Assembly (NCBI RefSeq): GCF_014805625.2
Contig: NW_023998415.1
Coordinates: forward strand, 19,985,921 to 20,049,920
Length of the DNA stretch: 64,000 nt
Reading direction: 5' to 3'
DNA from: Glossina fuscipes
Lineage: Eukaryota > Arthropoda > Insecta > Diptera > Glossinidae
The notes beneath the pieces are model-generated. The model saw nothing but the letters and a program-made list of their open reading frames with translations, did no database searches and was not told the origin of the DNA. A program made the position numbers and the translations under genes. Positions 36,796 to 50,328 of this stretch are shown one piece after another; position 1 is the stretch's first letter, and each line of letters begins with the position of its first letter.

Positions 36796-39694
36796 TTTTA
36801 TTTTTAACGTAAAAAATGTAAAATAATAATATAATGAAAAAGTTTCTTCTTTTATATATGGCATTTATTTTTACTCTCTATGCGTAATGTGAACATAATT
36901 TTTTAACTTAACTATGTGTCGTTATGTAGTAGTATACAACTATTGCAAATAATATTGTTTTTGTTAAAGAAAACAAAAACAAAGAAACGAACTAAATATT
37001 AAATTACCTTTGTTTTTCTTTACAAAATAAAGTTTTTTTTCATAAATTACAACAAATAAAGTGTATTAAGCAAACGTTTGCTGGGTTACTTGTTCTATTT
37101 ATATCACAATTTATAAATACATGAAAAAATATTTTTTTTATACGCTTTGTTGCTGCGAAACAAAACGGAACACTATTAAGGAGAAAAATTAAATCGTATC
37201 TTGGGAGAGAGCAAAAGAAGGTGAAGGAAAAAGAGAAAAGGCGACAATTGTTAATTAAAAATGTAACTAAGTAGTGACGAGAGATTGAAGTGATGAATTT
37301 ACGGTAATACAATCCACTTCGAACTTGGAACAGAAATAATCTTCAGCGATCAATAGATTTGTAGACATTGTTAGATTTAACTCAATTCAGCCGAACATTC
37401 ATTTTAGCGCCGGCTTTATATGCGTTTAGACTCTGCTGCGCGGATTATTTGTCTGCGCCTTTGCCTAAGCTCAAGCTCAGATCAAATTGCTGCTCTTTGC
37501 TATTATCGATAAACAAAAATTTTGGCGCCTCTAAACAAACTATTACCAAACTATCGGTTGGTAAAGTACAAAAAAAAACACTTGAGATAAATGTCTCATC
37601 CAATAAAGGTCTCTATCATTTATAATTTTCAATTATAATTAGAATAATTATTCTTTTCGAATCGAGGAAGAGGATAGAATAGGGGACCGAACGATAAATG
37701 TTCTGCGTCTGCCGACTCAGCACTCACTATTGCTACGACCAAAGTAAACTCTGCCGCGGACACTGACTTACCTACTCGGGCTAGTAGTGGATTGTACATA
37801 TTCAGTCGACTGCGCATGGCAGACGAAAAGTGAAATTGTCGCGAGGTTACAAAGATTTTCAATTATTTTGTTGTTGTTATTAAGTATTTTTTTGCGACCT
37901 ATTTGATGTATTAGACACTAGAATTGTTCTATAGACATTAGATTTGCTTCAGAAGGACGAGATTCAACTTCGCATCGACGAAATTCAGTCATTCCTTTGC
38001 TCAAAATCGTCACGAATAATTTCGATAATAGAGTGCATATGTTCCAGGACAGCTGTAGAAGCCATTTGTCCGATGTGCTATTCCACACAGAAGCCTATCC
38101 TACATACACTGACGATTTCAGCAAAAAATTACAACTAAAAAAAGACTTTTTTTAAATCGCACCTATACACAATTAATATATCGCCGCGAATTCTTAATAA
38201 TCTCTTGTATGTTCTTATTCTTCTCTCTATTGCTTGCATTGAAAGACCCAAGTTATTAAGTCGGATTTTTTTTTTTTTTTCATTTTCCATTTGTAAGAGT
38301 TTTGTTGTGCTTTTGTGTTGTTCCTCAATATCGGCTCCGATATACGATCTTCACTAATCTAGCTTATCATAAATTAGAAATTTTCTTTTAATTTGCAATC
38401 TATAGCAGCTACTGAGCTATTAAGAGAAAAATCTAGCAAGTCTAGATAATAATTTAGGATTTTTGATTATTGACATCAAGTGTTATGAAATGCTTTGGAA
38501 AGATACTCTGCTTGATGTAAGAAGTTTTACTACTCGACTAAATATTGCCCTGACAATTTAATAATATTTATGATAGATCACCTTAAGGACGCAATAGTTT
38601 TGGCTCCCGTTCAGTAAACGTGAGGACAAACTCAACTCACCATTGAAAAGTAGGTTTGAGTCTTAACGCATCAAAAGTATATTAGTTTGCAACTAAGGTG
38701 AGATGATAAAGTTTGAAAAAGTTAATGGTTTCCGCCATTCCGAGAGTGCGAGTGAGAAGAAAAAAGCTGTAATTAAGTTTAATTGTTTTAACATATTTGG
38801 AAAGTCACAATCACGCCTAAAAGGAGTGAGAAGGAAACGCTGGAACAGCGTTCGCTTCTTTGAACGTATTTTGAAGGCTACAATCGTTATTTCGATTCAT
38901 AGACCTAGACATTACTAGTGTATATACTTTAGAGGATCTTTGATGTCCGATTCTTTGCGCTAGAAAGAGTTGGAAAGATATCGAAAGTGTCCTCAGAGAA
39001 GATCAGAATGTGATGCAAAAAAGTTTTCATTGGAAAGAATCTAAGCTATAACGAATTATGATAATAGCGGGTAATTAAATATCCGAATGCATTTTTCGCG
39101 ATACGTTAACCAATCTTCAGAGCAAAATTATTCTGCGTAATTACGAAAATAAATATGCTATGCATGCAGGCAGTACGTATGAGAGGGTAAATATATTTAT
39201 TATATTTTCAAGAGTAAATAATTTTATGCCTTCTTTTAATTTTATTTTAATCCATTTTTTAAATGTTTTGTTCGAAGAAACATTGTGTTTCTATGTGCGC
39301 TTGTAAATTTTCTTTGTAAAAGTAACAGGAAGTACGCAGTAGGCAGTGTACCGGAGAAGTACGGGTTAGAAGAGAAGTGGACGGTGGACAGTGTGTGAAG
39401 TGCAGCATACATTAGTATGTGACGTAAAGGAGAATGCATTGTCAATAGCGCGCAGATTATCGTTGGGAAAATTAGACTGATTTGTTAGACTACAAAGGAT
39501 AGTATAATAAAGAAGGGGGAAAAAGTATAAAATAGATAATATACTGTTAATGCGTACATAATATATTTTGTAATAATACTTTTTCGTTTTTTTGTTGTTT
39601 GCATTCCTCATGTGTACTACATATATCATAAATATTAACATATAACTAAAATATAATTTTTTTTTTTTTTTTTTCATTTTTTTTTTTTTGTTTT

Positions 39695-39729
<35 letters not shown>

Positions 39730-40722
39730 CATAAATACCCCGCTTTTTAGATTAATATGTCCATAATATATATATACGCACGCATGTCTGTTGGTATATG
39801 TGTATGTATGTATGTATGTATGTATGTATGTATAAGTTTGCTTAATATCAATTACATTTAATTTGTTTTTTTTTTTTATTTTTATTTATTTATTTTCCTT
39901 TTTTTTCTAATTTTTGTTTAGCTAATTAATCTCAGTTTTTGTTGTTGTTGTTGTTGTTTTTTTGTCGTTTTGTTTTACATATAGAAAAAGAATCTCGATC
40001 AGTTACATGTTTTCTATATAATAATAATTTTCATAAAAATGCTTGAGATTCGATTATATTACATTTATATGTAAATACTTATACGCGTGTTTTTTGTTTT
40101 TCAAGATTTCATTGAATTGAATTTATGTTGATTTTTATGTCTGTTTGCCTGCGTGGATGTGTTTGTGTGTACATGGAAAGTTTAGAATTCTTTTACATAC
40201 ACATACATATTTATCTATTTTTAGACATTTTTTTTATTTTTATTTTTTGTTTTTTGCATTTTAATGTAACTCGATTTCATTTTCTATACAAAACTATAGT
40301 GCGCCAGACTCTCTTCTATATGATGTGTGTGTATATGTATGTTTTGCTTTATTTTATAATTTATCTATAAAATATAGATAATTTTTCATTAAGTCTAGCA
40401 GACAAAAACGTTTTGTTTTGTGGTTTTTTTTTTTCTTTTTGTTTTCGTTTTTACATTTTTAAAAAAATTTTTTTCATTTTGAATAAAATTCAATTTAATT
40501 ATAATTTAAATTGTATTCAAAAAATTGTGACTTAATCAACCCATTGCACTGCGGAAACGCATTACGGGCTGGTAAGGTGAAAAACTATGGCGTATTTGTA
40601 ATGTAAGACAAACTAGCCGTTCTTTGCTTTTTTTTTGTTGTTATTCGGATTTTGGGACACAAAAAATTTTTTCGTTTATTTGTTGATTTAATTAATTTTC
40701 TTTGTTCTTCTTGATTTGTATA
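36673..40722. other. Noncoding DNA downstream of Ten-m
   Basis: A/T-rich sequence with long poly-T tracts (about 36762-36786 and 39657-39730), (ATGT)n near 39803-39832 and (TTG)n near 39940. It may contain distal Ten-m 3' untranslated sequence. No coding or RNA gene was recognised. Confidence 0.6.
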
Positions 40723-40728
40723 TTTATT
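40723..40728 (-). promoter_or_regulatory. Candidate poly(A) signal of Ten-m
   Basis: AATAAA on the minus strand is about 50 nt past the second, extended stop (TAA 40776-40778) and about 275 nt past the first stop. The position suits a proximal cleavage site. Confidence 0.4.
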
Positions 40729-40775
40729 TTGATGTCTTAAGTAAAGAGAGAGAGGAGGAGAGCCATATATAAATT

Positions 40776-41003
40776 TTAATAATACAAGTCATCTTCGGTT
40801 GAGTTGCTGTCAAAGTCTTTCGCTTTATTTTCAAAAAATAGTTCGCTATCGAAATTTTCATTTTCATTTTCATTTTCCTCTTCGTCTTCGGCGTCGTACA
40901 GCGGTTCGGATTCGGGTTCATTCGCACTGTACAAGTAGTAGTAGTCGCTGATATCGTTGTAGTATTGTTGGTAATCGCTACTATAGAACTCATTTTGTGA
41001 AAC
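40776..41003 (-). CDS. Ten-m: Candidate C-terminal extension of Ten-m beyond the TGA stop
   Basis: After TGA (41004-41006) the same frame continues for 75 codons to TAA. It starts VSQNEFYSSDYQQYYNDIS, then DYYYLYSANEPESEP, an EN repeat, and ends DSNSTEDDLYY. It is acidic and rich in Tyr, Asp, Glu and Asn, without the homopolymer bias of the nearby noncoding DNA. It could be reached by stop readthrough or by removing a 60-nt GTGAGT...ATCAG intron (40949-41008) that contains the TGA and keeps frame, joining ...MS-T to DYYYLY. The open frame is seen directly; translation is inferred. Confidence 0.5.
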   Translation of the reverse strand, partial: VSQNEFYSSDYQQYYNDISDYYYLYSANEPESEPLYDAEDEEENENENENFDSELFFENKAKDFDSNSTEDDLYY

Positions 41004-44000
41004 TCACGTTGACATGTCTTTTAATCGCTGTTGGCGCCGTTTGCCCTGTTGCCGATGTTGGTTGCCGGTCTTTCTTCGTTTACGTTTCGCATCCCTTTGG
41101 AAGGCTACGTTACCTGGATCGTCGGCTAATTGCGGATATTTGTAAATACTGTGTATATCGACGCCAACCCAACCGTCAACATCGCCATGAGATACTAGTT
41201 CTTCTTTCTCTTCCTCCGTCCAATCTCCTCGACCCTGAAAACCGGCCGCCACTAGTTGCTTCTCCAATTCCCAAGCTCTCTCCACAGCCCGTTTATGAGC
41301 ATGCTTTAGAATGCGATGTCTCTCCTGTTCGGGATCTACTCCATATTTAATCGTAACTACTGCATCGGGTCCATGCAATCTTAATTCTTTTGCTGCGCTA
41401 CCACCATGATCAGTTATTTCATGCGTTGATATGTTAAACATTCCGCCTAAGCGTCGCAACTCTTCATTATCATCTCTTAATTTTAAAACATTGTCTTTCA
41501 CAAAGTAAAACACATCTTGATCGTGTATGCTAAAGTGCACATCCAAAAAGTAAGAGTTGTTAAATACTGAAGAAACTACGTCCTGCACCACGCTATTTGA
41601 GCCGTCCACGACACTCACCAAGGCCCGGCCACCGATGCGTGATAGTAATACTCCCTCGCCGAATACACCTCTTCGGTAACTTACCCGAGGTAAGAGATTG
41701 CGCATTTTCGGTTCCATTTTCAACAATGGCTTGGGAACGAAATCAAAATCGCTAAACTTTTGATTCGTTTTTTCTACGATACATTCTAGGCCCGATATAA
41801 CACCGAAATCTGGAGCCAAAGTATGGGATTTAATGGATGCTTGTGGATTATATTGTATCGTCTTGGTGTACTTTGAACTTTGCATATTATTCAGGTCATA
41901 CCCGAAGAGTTGCAACCATGATTCCAATTCAATCATGTAATTCGGTTGTTTGCTGGGATTGACGGGATCATTGTTGTTATAACGATATATAAATACATCT
42001 GTGGGATTTGACATTTCAGTGGCCAATGTTTCCCACATGGGTGTCATCCATTGACCCACTGTTGAATCATATTGTCGGCCATCAATATACACCAATTTGG
42101 TTAGAGGATCTAGCATACCACCATGAAAGTCTACTGGTACAAAGAAGTCAGGATTCGTATCTTTGATTATGCGCCCAAATGGAGTACGTTTAATTTCCTT
42201 AATAATACTGCCATTTAAATCGAAAAACGCTAATGGCGAACCATTCTGATCTGTAGCTACATAATACCTTTGCTCGCTGGTCTCAATGGCTATCAGCATA
42301 TCACGATCGTCGTAGAAAAATCTCACTGTTTTCCCCGTTTTGGGATAATGCATATGTGTTAAAAGAGCAGGTGTTCTCGGATTGGCGTAATAATATTGCG
42401 TAACGTTGCCTTTGCTGTCATGCCATGCCATCAAACGGCTACGGTCATCATAATAATACCAAGTCTGGAAGCGCTCACGTTCAAATGCGTGTATCAACTG
42501 GCCCCGATTGTTATATCGATATTTCTGCTCACCGCGTCTGACCACAAACCCTCGAGCGTCATAATTATTGAATTCGATATCACCCACTTTAATTACACGA
42601 TCACCGATATCGTAACCTAAATTGATTTTTTCTCCTTGATCTACTACGCTTACCGCGTTACCATTTTCATCATACAAGTACTTCCAATTATTTGTGCCTA
42701 ATACTTCGATTACATGACCATCAGCATTGTAGTTGATCTTATCGAAAGCCGTGGAACGACCAAAAGTGGTCTTTTGTGATTTAATCCGATTACGTAAATC
42801 ATAGTCCAATTCCAAACGAAATACATCAAAACTTTTAATATTCATTAACACACTTTTCACACGGCCATGCTGATCGTAATCGATGATTGTAAAAAACTGT
42901 TTGGAAGAGTCTTGTATCACGGTGCGGTTGAATGCGTTACGTGTTATTTTTAAGTCTTGGACCACCTCCAATTGGCCTAGATTCTGACTGTATTTGTAAC
43001 GTGTCGTAGGCATTTCTTTATCATCAATTGTCATTTCAACACCTGTCAAACGGGCGTTACCGTCGTAGGCGTACTTATAATGAGCTGAGGCCAAGGAATT
43101 TTTCGAGCCGAAGCGAAGTTTTTCGTCTTTTAAGATGCCCGCATGATATTTGAACTCTCGTCTTAATTCGAAACCAGGCTCTTGAACGTCGACGGATTTT
43201 ACTAAGCTTGTAGTATCTTGATACGTGTAATGCGTGCTAGAGAGTCCTGCTAATATTGTTTCCAAACGTCCAGCATTATCATGAACGAAAGCGACTTTAC
43301 CCGATTGATGCGGATGTATTTTCGCTAAGATCTGCCCCTCGTCATTGTATAGGATCTCGAAAGGATGCCGATTGATGGGAGAAAAATACTGATACTTAAA
43401 GAATCCTAGTGAGGTTTGCACAGAAAACGAATGTATGTGACCTCTGGGTGTGGTAAGGCTTTGCAAAGCACCTGCATCATCATATTGTAATAGATAATCT
43501 GAGCGTCGTGGTGTTGTCACTTTCAAAGGTAGAGAACCGAACATGTCTTTAAAAGCATAAACCATAGATGATCCATCGCCATATTTGATTTCATTTAGAC
43601 GACCATTGCGATCAAAGGTGTAAGCTTCCTGAAGATTACCCCACTTCCAAGTTACTAAGCGGCCGAACCGGTCATATTCCAAATCTACATCAGCATAGTC
43701 TCCGGACTGTGGCCGGAAACTCACGGGCCGAGAAGTGCGATCGTAAGTAACGTTAAGCAATTCTTGTTTGTCATCGACCATTACAACTATAGACTGTGTA
43801 TCGCGGTCATATTCCAAAGTCAAAACATTATCACCATTTACGCGTAATTTACGGCCCACTTGTGTGAAAGGGCGTGGTCCTTTGTTCTGTTTGCCTTGTT
43901 GTAGGCGACGTACAAAATATCGCCATTCGAAACGATTAGCCAAATCACCGGCAATTTCAGTGCGCTGTTTAGCCGGGACCGGGTAACTTTCGCCAATAAT

Positions 44001-46608
44001 TGGACTGATTTCAGCGAGGACTGGATAGGGTACTACCTCCATTTGGAGCATATGCCCCCAGGCGGTAATACTGGTGGTGGAACCGTCCATTTCAACCATA
44101 GTTTTAGATTCGGCTTCTCCGTTACGCACGACAACTGAGGAACCTTGAATCAGCATAGAAATTTCTTTTTGAGCATTTTCGGATACTTTCACTTGTGCAC
44201 CTTTAACGCTCAAATCGAAAGCCAAATCGATTACACGACCTGTCGGTGTAACGGCCGATGTTAAACGGCCAAACTCGTCATAGTTGTACACGTAAGAACG
44301 ACCAGTGGAATCTAATTTGGTTTTCAGAAGACCCGTAGGTCCATGGTATTCAAAAGTTACGTTATAATTGTCGGGCGTATTGAGTTCGTGCAACATTTTC
44401 ATCCGAGTCATACGCAAACGACATTTCTGGCCTTTAGTATTTTCTATGGAATTCACTTGCGAGGTGTAATCACGCAAAAGGAAGACTTTGTTGCCAGCTG
44501 CATCAGTTACTGTGCTTAATTTGCCATTTGAAGTGTTGACATTGTAGGTGAAGACGTAAGTGGTTTCACCTGTAAGAATATTTTTAGTCATGACATGTTG
44601 ACCGAACCGATTGAAGATGTAAATCTCTTGCATATCAGGAGCATAGATTTCGTACTCGCGCGATGAACTTGCTTCGGGAATGCTGGACATGACTGAACGT
44701 ATGCGATAGTTAGCTTGATCGGCTATATGAACATGACCGTCGGGAGTGACAGCTAAAGCCGCGATGGTATTAAATTTGGCACTGGTGGCTAAATAATGAT
44801 CAGCTTCGAAACAATCGCAACCACGCTCTAAGCAATTACATTTCGATTCAGCTCCAGCAAATGGTGAAATGCGGCCATTAGTTCCAATAACTCTTACACG
44901 ATTGATGCGCTGCGAATCACTTTCCGCAACATATAATTCCCCTAAGGGTCCAAAAGCAATTGATTGAGGCATAACCAGTGTGGCATGAGTAGCTAAATCA
45001 GTGTCATAAACTGAAGAGGTGGTAGCACAGTGCAAAGGGCGCCCGGATATCACACGCACTCTACCATCGGGTGTCATGCGTAAAATCATGTGATCATCAA
45101 TGATATGAAGGGTATTGTCAAGCGGGCTGACAGCCAGTTCTGTAGGCCACCTTAAATGCATTTCTTCCAACTTAAGCGTTCCTTCGCAGGGTATAGGTTT
45201 CCAGTGTGATTTGTGCATGTGATTACCAATTAAAGTGCTAACAATGCCGTCACGGTCAACCATACGAATATTTGTGCCATCAGCAAAATAGAGGATATTG
45301 TCACTAGAAATAGCTATGCCTTTGGGATAAGCTAATTTAGCATCTTTGGCCAATGCCCCATCACCACAATGTGCCTCATCACCAGGTAAACACCGTTCTC
45401 CTGATCCGACAGTGGGTTCCCAATTTCTTTCGGGTTGTGTAAAATCATTTGTATCCCGAACACGTATGATTTGATGTGATTCAGGATCGGAAATATATAA
45501 CGTACCATCTAAAGGACTTAAAGCCATATGGTAGCGATATGAAACACGGGTGGCATTTAACTTGACTACTGTGCGTACAGTACCGTCGGTCATAATGCGC
45601 CTAATATAATTAAAATCCCCAACGTAAAGGCTGCCATCAGGAGAGGCAGCTAACGCTACTGGCGCTAAAAGCCGTTGCTTCAGAGCTAAACCTTCACAGT
45701 CCATGCACTCTAAAGGCCTTTGATGGCCATCACCCATTGTGGTGAGAATAACACGGGGTTTATTTTTTAAGTAGATGTTGGAACCATCTCCCTTTTGCAG
45801 AATGCCTTCATGAAAATTATAACGATGATGTATATCTAAATTCCATCCTCCGACCTCTGATATAGACATATCATGACCTGATAATTTGGTGGTTTGTATG
45901 TCCCAAATAATATCTTTGCAGTCGGTATATTGATAACCGACTTTCACTACGGCCGTTGTGACGCCGTAAACTCTCTGACGGTAGATATTTAAACGATTCC
46001 ATGCATATGTAAACTTAATGCCAGGATCAGCTTCGAATATCCGCTCGAACAGTATACCTTCTATGGTAATGCGTAAATGAATAAGATGCAGGGAACTGGG
46101 AATGATTTCTGGCGTTAGCTGAAGCTTTATGGTAGACAAATAACCAGCGGCACGAGATGAATGATATACTAAGTTGAGTCCGGTGCCTGGTATTTGTAAC
46201 GATTCTTGAATAACTTGAGATTCTGCCAAAATGGCACTGCGGTCGGGACAGGCTCCTTGAAAGCCGTGCTTCCACGAAGCTAAAACCACCGGTTTCATCA
46301 GATCATAATCATGAGAAAAACAAGTGTGTGTGGAGGGCGGCAAACTTTTCTCTTCTGACATAGACATGACCACCATATCGATAATAATAACTTCATTCCA
46401 AGGAACTTGTACTATGCGCGATTGAGGTCGGAAAGGAGACCGACCAAACTGCAAAGTAACAGCTCCACCTCCGTTGACCATTAGATCAAACCAACCGTCA
46501 TCTCGAGTTAAAGTGAAACCTTCTAACAGAGTAGTAGTGGAGACACGCACTCCCACCAAACCCATACCGAGTGAGGTGACTACACGTCCTCGAATAACAG
46601 CCGAACGA
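41004..46608 (-). CDS. Ten-m: Ten-m 3' exon: TTR/FN-plug, NHL, YD barrel, Rhs core, Tox-GHH-like end
   Basis: This single 5,605-nt exon codes for the whole teneurin superfold. It opens [20 protein letters not shown] (TTR-like). NHL-type repeats follow ([60 protein letters not shown] and others, six visible). Then come many YD repeats ([29 protein letters not shown]), the Rhs-associated core ([22 protein letters not shown]), and the Tox-GHH-like C terminus with a basic KRKRRK site ending RLKDMST. Teneurin GHH domains are considered catalytically inactive ligand-binding modules. First stop TGA at 41004-41006. Confidence 0.97.
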
Positions 46609-49600
46609 CTACAAATATATAAGCATCAGCGCAAGAAAAAAAAAGAAACGAAATAAGTTAGTTAAATATTTTGAAAAGAGAGACGTAGACAAAGAGTGAG
46701 ATAGACAGTACTTTTAGCTAATTTACTAGCAAGCATTAAAGAATAAATTGGAAAAAACATATTTTTCGAAAAAAATTTAAAAAAAATTTCACACGTACAC
46801 GAAACTGAAAACATATAAGGTTTACACAAAAAACAAATATTGATTTAACCCAATTTCCAACCTATTTATAATGAAATTGTTTTATGGTATTTTTAAGTAT
46901 TTAAAAAAACACTGGCGCACTGTAGACTTTAAGACCACAGTATTAAGGTTGCTTGGATGTTTGAAAAACCGTGTTTTCAGGTGAATGAACAAACAAAACA
47001 GCGAAAACGTGTAATATGTGTTAACAAATTCTACAGAAATTAAAAAAAAAAATAAAAAAATTAAAAAAAAAAAAAAAAAACAAAACTAACTACCATTGCG
47101 GATGATGAAAAATAAATTTGCAAAAATCTAAAAACGATGTTGTTAGTAGTTAAGAGTGAAGAGAATATAAATAAAGAAAAAGGGGATAAAAGGATACATA
47201 TATATATATATTCATATATATGAGAGAAAAAAAAAATAATAAAAGTCGAACTAAAAAAAAAAAAAAGTGGAAAATACCAAACAACCAGCATTTGAGTATA
47301 AAATTAGTAGAGATGAACGCTTCCTTACCTTGCATTGAAATAATTCCAAAAAATGCTGTTAGTGTATTTTTGTGATTTTTGTTGTTTTTTTTTTGTTTTC
47401 AAATTTGTAACGGTTAGTTTAGCGATTTGCCATGGGTTACGAGTGTTAAGAACGTTACGTTTTGATTTATTTTCAATTTTTAATTTTGTTTTTTTTTTTT
47501 TTTTAAATTTTTGGAAAAAATTAGTAATTTTTTTTATTTATGTTAAGTGTTGGCCAAGAAAACAAACAAACAAACATATTAGTGGGAAAGATCAAGTGTG
47601 AGAAAGAGAAAAAAGAGAGCAGAGAAAAATTGTTGAATTAGACTTGATTTATGCTGAGTATATATTTTTTTTTTTTGTTTTTTTTTTTTTTTTTTCTTAA
47701 ACCTAAACTTTAATACTCTTTAAAGCCCGATAGACCCGCACCAAACAACCTGCTTCGAAGGTTTTGAAATGAATAAACAATGAAATTAAAAACAAAAGAA
47801 AAGATGTGTAAATGGGACCTTTTTGAAAGGGTTCTTTTTGTTTTTATAAAGTTATACACAACAAAGGACAAAGGTTAAGCTTACAACAAATATATCGGGG
47901 TTACTGGAGTATATATTTAGGGAACAGGAATATCATTAGACAGGGTCACAAAAACTTAAAACAAAAGTTTTTACATAATATAATATAAATACATATATAA
48001 AATGCAAACTAGTTTCCTTATCATTTTTTTATTTTTTTTATTTTTTTAATGTTTTCTCATTATTTTATTCATTTTTTTTTCCTTTTTTCTAGAAGGCATC
48101 GATCACAATTTTTAATCTTTTTGAATACCAATTGCTTGTTTGTAAAAATAAAAGAGAAGAAGCTACTAAAACTTACCTTTCATTAAACGTTTCCAACTTA
48201 GCGTAGTTTTGTAAGCTGCTCTCGTCGATCAAAAATTTCATTCGTTCAAAGAACGAGGCAGTAATGGCAGGCGGCTGTTTACGTAACAGAACGTCGATTG
48301 GCTTAGGGGCAGAAACGCACAATTGTGACGTCTTACAAACATGACTGGCACAGCATTCGGGGTCTTCGCAATCTACCAAACCGTCTGGGGAAATTTTCGA
48401 AAATTTTGGAAAATTTTTTATAAATTCATAATAAAAATTTTTAAAGTATTGTTCATTACCTTTGTCGTTGTCTTTGCTATCGCCGCAATTTAATTCTAAG
48501 GCTATACCACAATCTGGACCATCCCAGCCTTCATAACATCGGCATTCCCATTGGCCTTCGCCACTGACCCGACATTGGCCGTGATTCGAGCAACTGTTAG
48601 GGCATCCTTCGATGGTACAATGTTTACCATTCCATCCGGTCACACAAAGGCAAGTTCCGTTCTTGCATTGGCCATGCTCATTGCAACGCAAATCGCATAA
48701 TTTCGTATTGCAATATTCTCCTCCCCAACTGTCATCGCAGGTACATGCATCGCCTATGCAGCGACCGTGTTGGCCACAATCCAAATCGCATAACTCTTTA
48801 GAGCAGTCATCGCCACTCCATTTAGACTCACAGGTGCAAGTTTGTGAATCTAAATCGAAAGTACCATGACCGGAGCAATCGGGTAAACATTGTAAAGCGT
48901 CTTGGTCCATGATCGCGCAATCGGGACCTTTCCAACCCTTTTTACATATGCAAGTGCCGTCAGCACAGAAGCCATGACTCGAGCATGTGGGATGAGGACA
49001 ATCCACTAAATTAGAAAAATCAGTTCATGTTACACGAAATTCACTATAAAATTCGATGGCTAATTGAAAGTACAAGACGACTTTGATCTTAGCTTATTTA
49101 CTACAAGATAGAAGTGAAGAGCGACTTTATTTGCGACTTGACCCGAGTCCTTTAATAATTATCATTAGCTTATGTATGATATATTCTTACAGGACAGATT
49201 GCTTCATTTGAGTTAATAGGCGTACGTGTCATTGTACATATAAAATACTGGAAGGACTTTCTAGGTAATTATACAAGTTAAAAGCCGCACATATGTCTAC
49301 CTACGTATTCCGCGTAGCTTATCTATGTAATTCATGTAGTCGGACAGGCAAGAACTATAAGCCTTTAAATCGCAATCGCGATGTACGCAGCAAATGGGAT
49401 TTTACAAACAGAAAGACGTTTGCGTAGACACAATTAAATCGATCTTGCTAATAAAACAGATCGGGCACAGATGGCAGAGTTACGTATGTTTATCTCATTG
49501 CTCTACAAGCATTTGGAAAAATTAAAATAACATCATGACGGGGGCATATACACATTTGCAAATGTACAAACTAATGGCGGGGATGGTTAAAATCGACTGA

Positions 49601-49771
49601 AGACGAATACAACCGTATTATCGCGTTTCTAAGGCTCAACAATTCCCTTCATTGCGGAGGTTCACTCAAAGGATTTAAATTTTATTACATATCTTTTTCT
49701 TTATTGCAAGATTTGTCGTCGTGGCGTAATCTTTACGATATTTTTAAATTTAATTTGTCTCAAATAAAATG

Positions 49772-49802
<31 letters not shown>

Positions 49803-50297
49803 ACATGACGTATATCGCTTTTTTCGTGTCTTTTTTTTTCAAGTAAAATTTGCTTTCATTATATACCTTCTTCGCAGAATTTGCCTTTATAACCGCGCAT
49901 ACATTGACATTTGCCACTCACACAATGGCCGTGACCTTTACAATCGGCTACTTCGCATTCGTCATGTCGCAACGAACATTCTTTGCCCTTCCAGCCCGGA
50001 TTACATATACATTCACCGTTATTGTATTCGCCATGCTGGGAGCACAAAACCGGGCAAACACTTTCACTGCAATCATCGCCGCCAAAGCCAGGATTACATT
50101 GGCAATGACCGAGCAAGCATTGGCCGTTACCCGAACAACCATTCGGACAATTTTGTGTCATATCCTCGGCAATGGCCGCATAAAAAGTAACCTCTTGAAC
50201 ATCACCATCATCATTATATAAGGAGACAAACCAATGTCCTGGTTCCATATAACGGGTAACTTCACGTGTTATCGATAACTGTACGTTATCCCCGATT

Positions 50298-50328
<31 letters not shown>

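Noticed and set aside
41004..46608. Bacterial-type Rhs/YD and Tox-GHH domains as a sign of horizontal transfer or a toxin gene
   Set aside because: Teneurins of all animals carry these domains. The exon is spliced in frame to EGF and membrane exons and matches fly Ten-m throughout.
48612..48869. 85-codon plus-strand frame opposite the EGF repeats
   Set aside because: Antisense shadow created by regular Cys/Gly codons of Ten-m.
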